NCBI RefSeq assembly: GCF_022811925.1
Contig: NZ_CP065511.1
Location: 3,651,501 to 3,715,500, forward strand
Length of the DNA: 64,000 bases
Direction of reading: 5' to 3'
Origin: Cytobacillus oceanisediminis
GTDB lineage: Bacteria; Bacillota; Bacilli; Bacillales; Cytobacillaceae
Shown here: piece after piece, positions 61,500 through 64,000 of the stretch
Numbering within the stretch: position 1 is the first letter of the stretch
How the letters are laid out: every line of letters begins with the position of its first letter
Made by a program: the position numbers and the translations under genes
Notes under the pieces: model-generated
Databases searched by the model: none
Seen by the model: only the letters and a program-made list of their open reading frames with translations
What the model was told of the DNA's origin: nothing

Positions 61500-61844
61500 T
61501 GCTTTTCCCCCTTCCGTACTTTCGATGAATTGTTAATGCTTGCAAAATTTCAAATAAAACTTTTTTAATTATAACTTAATTTAATCTATTTTTTGCAGCT
61601 GGTTTTTGTATGTAATACTAATTAATTTATTTCTACAGTTCTACAGTAGGATGTTAACATTTTGCTCACATAGAGGATTTTAACGGAGGCTTCTCATAAG
61701 TTGAGCAAACTTGTGTGATGCTTCTATTTTTACTTTTTGTGTTAAAATGAAGATAAAAATTTTTTTCTGAACAAAGCAAAGAATTTGTCTCTAAGCGTCT
61801 TAATCCAATGATATCGGTCATTAATTGTTAATTGATGTTACCGT
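61500..61844. other. AT-rich spacer upstream of the activator gene
   Basis: No ORF with a ribosome site was seen. It presumably holds the activator's promoter. A weak hairpin (AAGTT-GAGCA-AACTT) lies near 61700. Confidence 0.4.
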
Positions 61845-61872
61845 AAAAAACGGATAGATGACCCCGTTTTAA
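61845..61872. terminator. Isolated terminator-like hairpin
   Basis: AAAACGG and CCGTTTT pair over ten bases with A/T runs on both sides. No intact gene ends here on either strand. Confidence 0.5.
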
Positions 61873-61955
61873 ATAACATTCAAAGGTTAACGACAGAAAA
61901 TATTATTGATGATGCTTTTTCTTCTAGTGTATTGAAGGGAGCGTGAGCGGAAAAA

Positions 61956-62371
61956 ATGTACACTGTTCTTACATATTTTGTTTCCCTTTTTGTCATTGTG
62001 ATATCAGTATTTATTACACTTTTTATCAAGAATGAACTAGAGCGAATGTTTCGAGAAAAAATAATATGGTCCCTTTTCATATATGTAATGTGCTTATTAC
62101 CTTAATGGTTTCTTTTGCAAGACATGCTGTAATAACTATTTATATCATTGGGAATGAACTCAATTGGATACTACAACTTGTAATCCTCATGTTCATTATC
62201 TTACCAATTTATATTTTAGGGCACTTTGCATTTGAAAAATATAAATTAGTGTATCAAAAATACATAACCGCTGAGAGCGGGAAAGTTATTGTACTTAACG
62301 AAAAGTACTTAAAAAAGAAAAAGTGGCCTTCAAAATTCAAAAATTATAATGACTTTTCTAGGGAAAAGTAA
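61956..62371 (+). pseudogene. Three-helix membrane protein broken by a frameshift
   Basis: Frame 1 from ATG 61956 (MYTVLTYFVSLFVIVISVF, then FREKIIWSLFIYVMCLLP) stops at 62105. Frame 2 continues LMVSFARHAVITIYIIGNEL, then a third helix and the basic end KKKKWPSKFKNYNDFSREK to 62371. One extra T near 62102-62103 would join them into a ~138-residue protein. Family not recognised. Purine-rich GAAGGGAG lies upstream of the ATG. Confidence 0.6.
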
Positions 62372-62462
62372 ATCAAGGGAATATAAAAAAAGAGTTTTTT
62401 CTTGGGTTAAGTAAACCCAGGGAACCTTTTAGGTATTTTATCGAAGGATTGGAGCAATAAAG

Positions 62463-62978
62463 ATGAAAAATGAGCAATATTGGGTTTCAAAACTTGGATT
62501 AACTCCCCATCCAGAAGGCGGATATTATAAAAGAACGTTTGAATCAGAGGAATGTACTTCTGATCAAGAATTGTCTGTGAATTTTGTGGGAACACGTAAG
62601 CTCTATACAAGCATTTATTTTTTATTAACGTCTAATGATGTGTCCCACTTTCATCGATTGAAATCGGATGAATTATGGTATTTTCACGCTGGAAGTCCAT
62701 TAACCATTCATGTCATCCATGAAAATAGTGAATATGAAGAAATTAAATTAGGAATAAACCTTGATAATGGAGAAGTACCTCAAGCTTTAGTTCCGAAAAA
62801 TTCAATCTTTGGTTCGTCTGTTATGGAGGAGGATACATTCTCACTAGTAGGTTGTATGGTTTCTCCAGGCTTTGAATTTCAGGATTTTGAAATGTTCACA
62901 CAAGCCGACCTTTTATCAAAATATCCTCAATATAAGGAAATTATTTTAAAGTTAGCATATGAAAAGATTCCTGAATAG
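62463..62978 (+). CDS. Cupin-superfamily protein (DUF985)
   Basis: 171 residues. DUF985 cupin pattern: LGLTPHPEGGYYKRTFES, STIYFLL-like TSIYFLLTSNDVSHFHRLKS, DELWYFHAGSPLTIHV, and GCMVSPGFEFQDFEM. A double-stranded beta-helix; some relatives are sugar-related epimerases or isomerases, but the function is unproven. ATG with GGAG upstream. Confidence 0.86.
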   Translation: MKNEQYWVSKLGLTPHPEGGYYKRTFESEECTSDQELSVNFVGTRKLYTSIYFLLTSNDVSHFHRLKSDELWYFHAGSPLTIHVIHENSEYEEIKLGINLDNGEVPQALVPKNSIFGSSVMEEDTFSLVGCMVSPGFEFQDFEMFTQADLLSKYPQYKEIILKLAYEKIPE

Positions 62979-63013
62979 AGGTTAAATGTATCCCGTATTA
63001 ACTGGCAGTAAGA

Positions 63014-63044
63014 CGCCTACTCTCAAGGATTAGAGAGCAAGGCG
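63014..63044. other. Hairpin in an eroded intergen, possibly an IS end
   Basis: CGCC (63014) pairs with GGCG (63041) and the inner CTCTC with GAGAG. Placed after the cupin gene. Subterminal hairpins of this sort occur at IS200/IS605 ends, but no tnpA or tnpB is present. Confidence 0.3.
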
Positions 63045-63173
63045 AAACAGCTCTGTATATCCAATAAACGTTGGTGTTTATAGGAAAGAATAGACCAAAT
63101 TAGTAGGTTTCTTTTTCTTAGCCTCTATGGGTTGGATAATGTGGAAAAACAAACCCGAAAGCAATAACAATAA

Positions 63174-63222
63174 AAAAAGTGCCCAACCCAGATGTTATAA
63201 AGGAAAAAGGCACTTTTTCTAT
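63174..63222. terminator. Terminator shared by cupin side and helicase remnant
   Basis: AAAAAGTGCC and GGCACTTTTT pair across a 25-base loop with A and T runs on both flanks. Confidence 0.7.
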
Positions 63223-63225
63223 TTT

Positions 63226-63560
63226 TTATTCTCTATCTAATAATCCTCCAAGGTCCTCAGCCACTCTTAATACTCTTCCAGACGAAACATTATTATAAGT
63301 TCTTGTTCGCTGCAATCGCCATTTAAAGTAAGCATTCAACTAAGGGTCAGTACAAAATACAAAACATCCTTTTTTGTCCTCTGGTCATAAGAGTCCGGTA
63401 AGTATTGCGTATAATTTGGTCAGCTGCTGCTTGTGCTTTCTTAGAGTCTTTTTTGCTATAGTTTTAATGCCACTTAAAGATTGACCTGTCTTGGCACGTG
63501 GATTACCTTGCCACTCTCATTAGTTAAGTCGGAATTAATGATGACACAGCATACTTAAAC
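63226..63560 (-). pseudogene. Remnant of a DUF2075 (schlafen-group-like) DNA/RNA helicase
   Basis: Minus-strand fragments in shifting frames: VIINSDLTNESGKVI, then NPRAKTGQSLSGIKTIAKKD, DQIIRNTYRTLMTRGQK, then LNAYFKWRLQRTRTYNN and RVLRVAEDLGGLLDRE before a stop. The NTYRxLMTRGxKG block is the helicase motif VI region of DUF2075 proteins. At least two frameshifts and a nonsense codon separate the pieces, so it is decayed. Confidence 0.6.
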
Positions 63561-63675
63561 AATTCTCAAGGAACCTTTTACACTATTTCATGCCAAAATT
63601 CCTATTCAACTAATTGCCCGAGTCCTTTAAGATGAAATAGAAGAAAATGGAATTTACAATGTGGAGCTGATTCTA

Positions 63676-64000
63676 TTGAAGGTATTAGAAGCAGATTCCT
63701 TGCTTGCAGGAATCAACGAGACGAGCAATCAATTATCTATCCTTAAAAATCATGTAAATCAAGTTCAGATATCCATCCAGGAGCTGGTGTCTCTGGAAGA
63801 TGCTTTTAAAGGGCAGGGCGGCCAGGCTATACGTGCGTTTTACCAGGAATGCCACCAGCCTTTTCTGCAATTCCTTGAATCCTGGATTGACGAGTATCAA
63901 TCCTATTTAAAAAGTTTCATAGGTTCATTGCGGGATCTTGAACCCTCCCCATCAGGCTTTATCCGCCAGGAATTCCTGGAGCATGAGCTCAAACAGGGGC
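63676..64000 (+). CDS. LXG-domain protein, type VII secretion toxin N-terminus (3' end outside window)
   Basis: TTG start at 63676 with GGAG ten bases upstream. The 108 visible residues (MKVLEADSLLAGINETSNQL, SLEDAFKGQGGQAIRAFYQE, CHQPFLQFLESWIDEYQSYL, LEPSPSGFIRQEFLEHEL) match the LXG helical targeting domain that directs polymorphic toxins to the WXG100/T7SS secretion machine. The toxic C-terminus, and normally an immunity gene, lie beyond the window. No stop before the end. Confidence 0.88.
   Translation, partial: MKVLEADSLLAGINETSNQLSILKNHVNQVQISIQELVSLEDAFKGQGGQAIRAFYQECHQPFLQFLESWIDEYQSYLKSFIGSLRDLEPSPSGFIRQEFLEHELKQG

Overview
The window looks like chromosome from an endospore-forming, low-GC Gram-positive of the Bacillaceae (Bacillus/Cytobacillus-like). 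The support is a three-gene GerA-type germination operon, bactofilin/YhbD-type genes, CatDE/CatR, ClpP, YolD with a LexA box, many AAAGGAGG-type ribosome binding sites and frequent GTG/TTG starts. No rRNA, tRNA or CRISPR was found. The genus is an inference.

Layout. 1-9.7 kb: 3' part of a polysaccharide deacetylase/glycosyltransferase, a decayed IS3-family element (3077-4547) sitting in the loop of a terminator, a frameshifted DUF3189 gene, a GH1 phospho-beta-glucosidase, a Bcr/CflA efflux pump and small enzymes. 9.8-21.7 kb: VWA lipoprotein, KAS III, two membrane proteins, a 52-bp tandem array, a LacI regulator, small membrane ORFs, an HTH/J-domain protein, acetyltransferase, Nudix, MFS, MOSC and ZIP genes. 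21.8-24.2 kb: a catechol/quinone detoxification operon (catD-catE-FMN reductase) opposite a CatR-type regulator. 24.2-31.3 kb: a second 52-bp array, an exported nucleosidase under a guanine riboswitch, brnQ opposite a GntR regulator, a sigma factor-clpP pair, and serA under a ZTP riboswitch. 31.4-37 kb: germinant receptor operon and YhbD/bactofilin pair. 37-45.6 kb: acetyltransferase, MEDS, TPR and SOS-controlled YolD genes, a FUSC transporter, MarR, and a Ktr potassium operon under a c-di-AMP riboswitch. 45.7-54.8 kb: secreted nuclease, DinB, serine hydrolase, acetyltransferases, a glutamate-type symporter under a second c-di-AMP riboswitch, a MerR regulator, a CNNM transporter and DedA. 54.9-61.5 kb: a mannose-family PTS with a SIS-domain enzyme, driven by a sigma-54 promoter and a LevR-type activator. 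61.5-64 kb: accessory edge with broken genes and the start of an LXG-domain (type VII secretion) toxin.

Regulation is unusually readable. Four riboswitches (guanine, ZTP, two c-di-AMP), a LexA box, a CatR-type operator, a GntR operator cluster and a sigma-54 promoter can be read directly. The most unusual structure is a family of non-coding tandem arrays with an almost invariant 52-bp period, two large (13.8 and 24.2 kb) and one two-unit copy with unrelated sequence (42.6 kb). The arrays show higher-order duplication of trimers and dimers.

Five reading frames are each broken by what looks like one missing base, four of them in short homopolymers. This points either to recent decay or to sequencing error.
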